A DNA stretch of 23,143 nucleotides from Treponema sp. (GTDB lineage: Bacteria; Spirochaetota; Spirochaetia; Treponematales; Breznakiellaceae), in assembly GCA_031263265.1 (NCBI GenBank), contig JAISGE010000197.1, positions 1 to 23,143 of the forward strand, given 5' to 3'. Positions within the stretch are counted from its first letter, which is position 1; every line of letters starts with the position of its first letter. A program made the translations under genes and the position numbers. A model generated the notes under the pieces. The model did not search any database, was not told the origin of the DNA, and was given only the letters and a program-made list of their open reading frames with translations. Shown in pieces: positions 22,913 to 23,143 of the stretch.

Positions 22913-23097
22913 TAAAACAGGGCGGCATAATGGTATGTTTATACACTATTTTAGGATAAGTTGAATATATATACTAAAGGCAAAAACCTGTGAAGGGACG
23001 ATTATGTCCCCGGTATAAGACAGAACACCAGGTTGTATCCTTTACAGAACTTGAAAATCATTGTACCGTAAGTATCTACACAAAAAGGAGCAATGGC
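22913..23097 (+). promoter_or_regulatory. Leader region of the right-edge gene
   Basis: No gene is seen between the ABC operon promoter and the gene at 23098. The stretch contains a small stem GGGAC (22995-22999) with GTCCC (23006-23010), nested between AACCTG (22985-22990) and CAGGTT (23028-23033), so the mRNA leader may be structured. I found no convincing plus-strand promoter. Confidence 0.3.
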
Positions 23098-23143
23098 ATG
23101 ATTGATTTGACCATTAATACCCCGGTTCTGGAAAAGAACCTCC
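23098..23143 (+). CDS. Start of a gene cut off by the window end
   Basis: ATG 23098 has AAGGAG (23085-23090) 7 nt upstream and opens MIDLTINTPVLEKNL before the window ends. The SD, spacing and codon use look like a true start. Fifteen residues are too few to identify the product. Confidence 0.6.
   Translation, partial: MIDLTINTPVLEKNL

Overview
The window looks like a chromosomal segment of a spirochaete, most likely a Treponema or close relative. This is an inference: several exported proteins have relaxed lipoboxes (…LSAC, …LMSC, …NLAC), the solute-binding protein begins with a 'VFAGGSKQQ' type leader, and two envelope proteins match no family I know. No rRNA, tRNA, CRISPR array or insertion sequence was found. 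Most genes are moderately GC-rich. The left-edge isoprenoid gene and the HAD hydrolase near 14 kb are visibly richer in A+T.

Left end (1-2968): an imperfect 110-bp inverted repeat precedes a strong promoter (TTGACA, 18 bp, extended -10 TGCTATACT). The promoter drives a two-gene isoprenoid operon. The first gene is a fusion of IspH (HMBPP reductase, last step of the MEP pathway) to a trans-polyprenyl diphosphate synthase. The second is a cis-prenyltransferase of the UppS family with unusual active-site changes. Together they could make IPP/DMAPP, elongate it in trans, and extend it in cis.

3119-5015 (minus strand): a serine acetyltransferase (cysteine synthesis) and a cytidylate-kinase-like protein with a C-terminal BON-like domain, each with its own recognisable promoter. 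5341-9593 (plus): threonine synthase, then xylulokinase and xylose isomerase (xylB-xylA), ending in a 17-bp stem-loop. 9749-13324 (plus): a probable envelope operon of a TPR lipoprotein, an MltD-like lytic transglycosylase with two LysM domains, and an exported protein of unknown function.

13376-14555 (minus): a small two-helix membrane protein and a Cof-type HAD phosphatase. 14736-15789 (plus): pyrB, preceded by what looks like a complete transcription attenuator: hairpin, Shine-Dalgarno, short leader ORF rich in U, and an intrinsic terminator whose loop holds the leader stop codon. A lipoprotein of unknown function follows. 16676-20292 (minus): a WecG/TagA-like protein, a CtpA-type S41 protease and a diacylglycerol-kinase-like lipid kinase. 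20408-22767 (minus): a complete polar amino acid ABC importer (binding protein, permease, ATPase) transcribed from a near-consensus promoter at 22883-22912. A new plus-strand gene begins at 23098 and runs off the window.

The observations most worth following are the IspH-prenyl synthase fusion with its divergent cis-prenyltransferase partner, and the pyrB attenuator. All family calls were made by eye from motifs; no database search was run.
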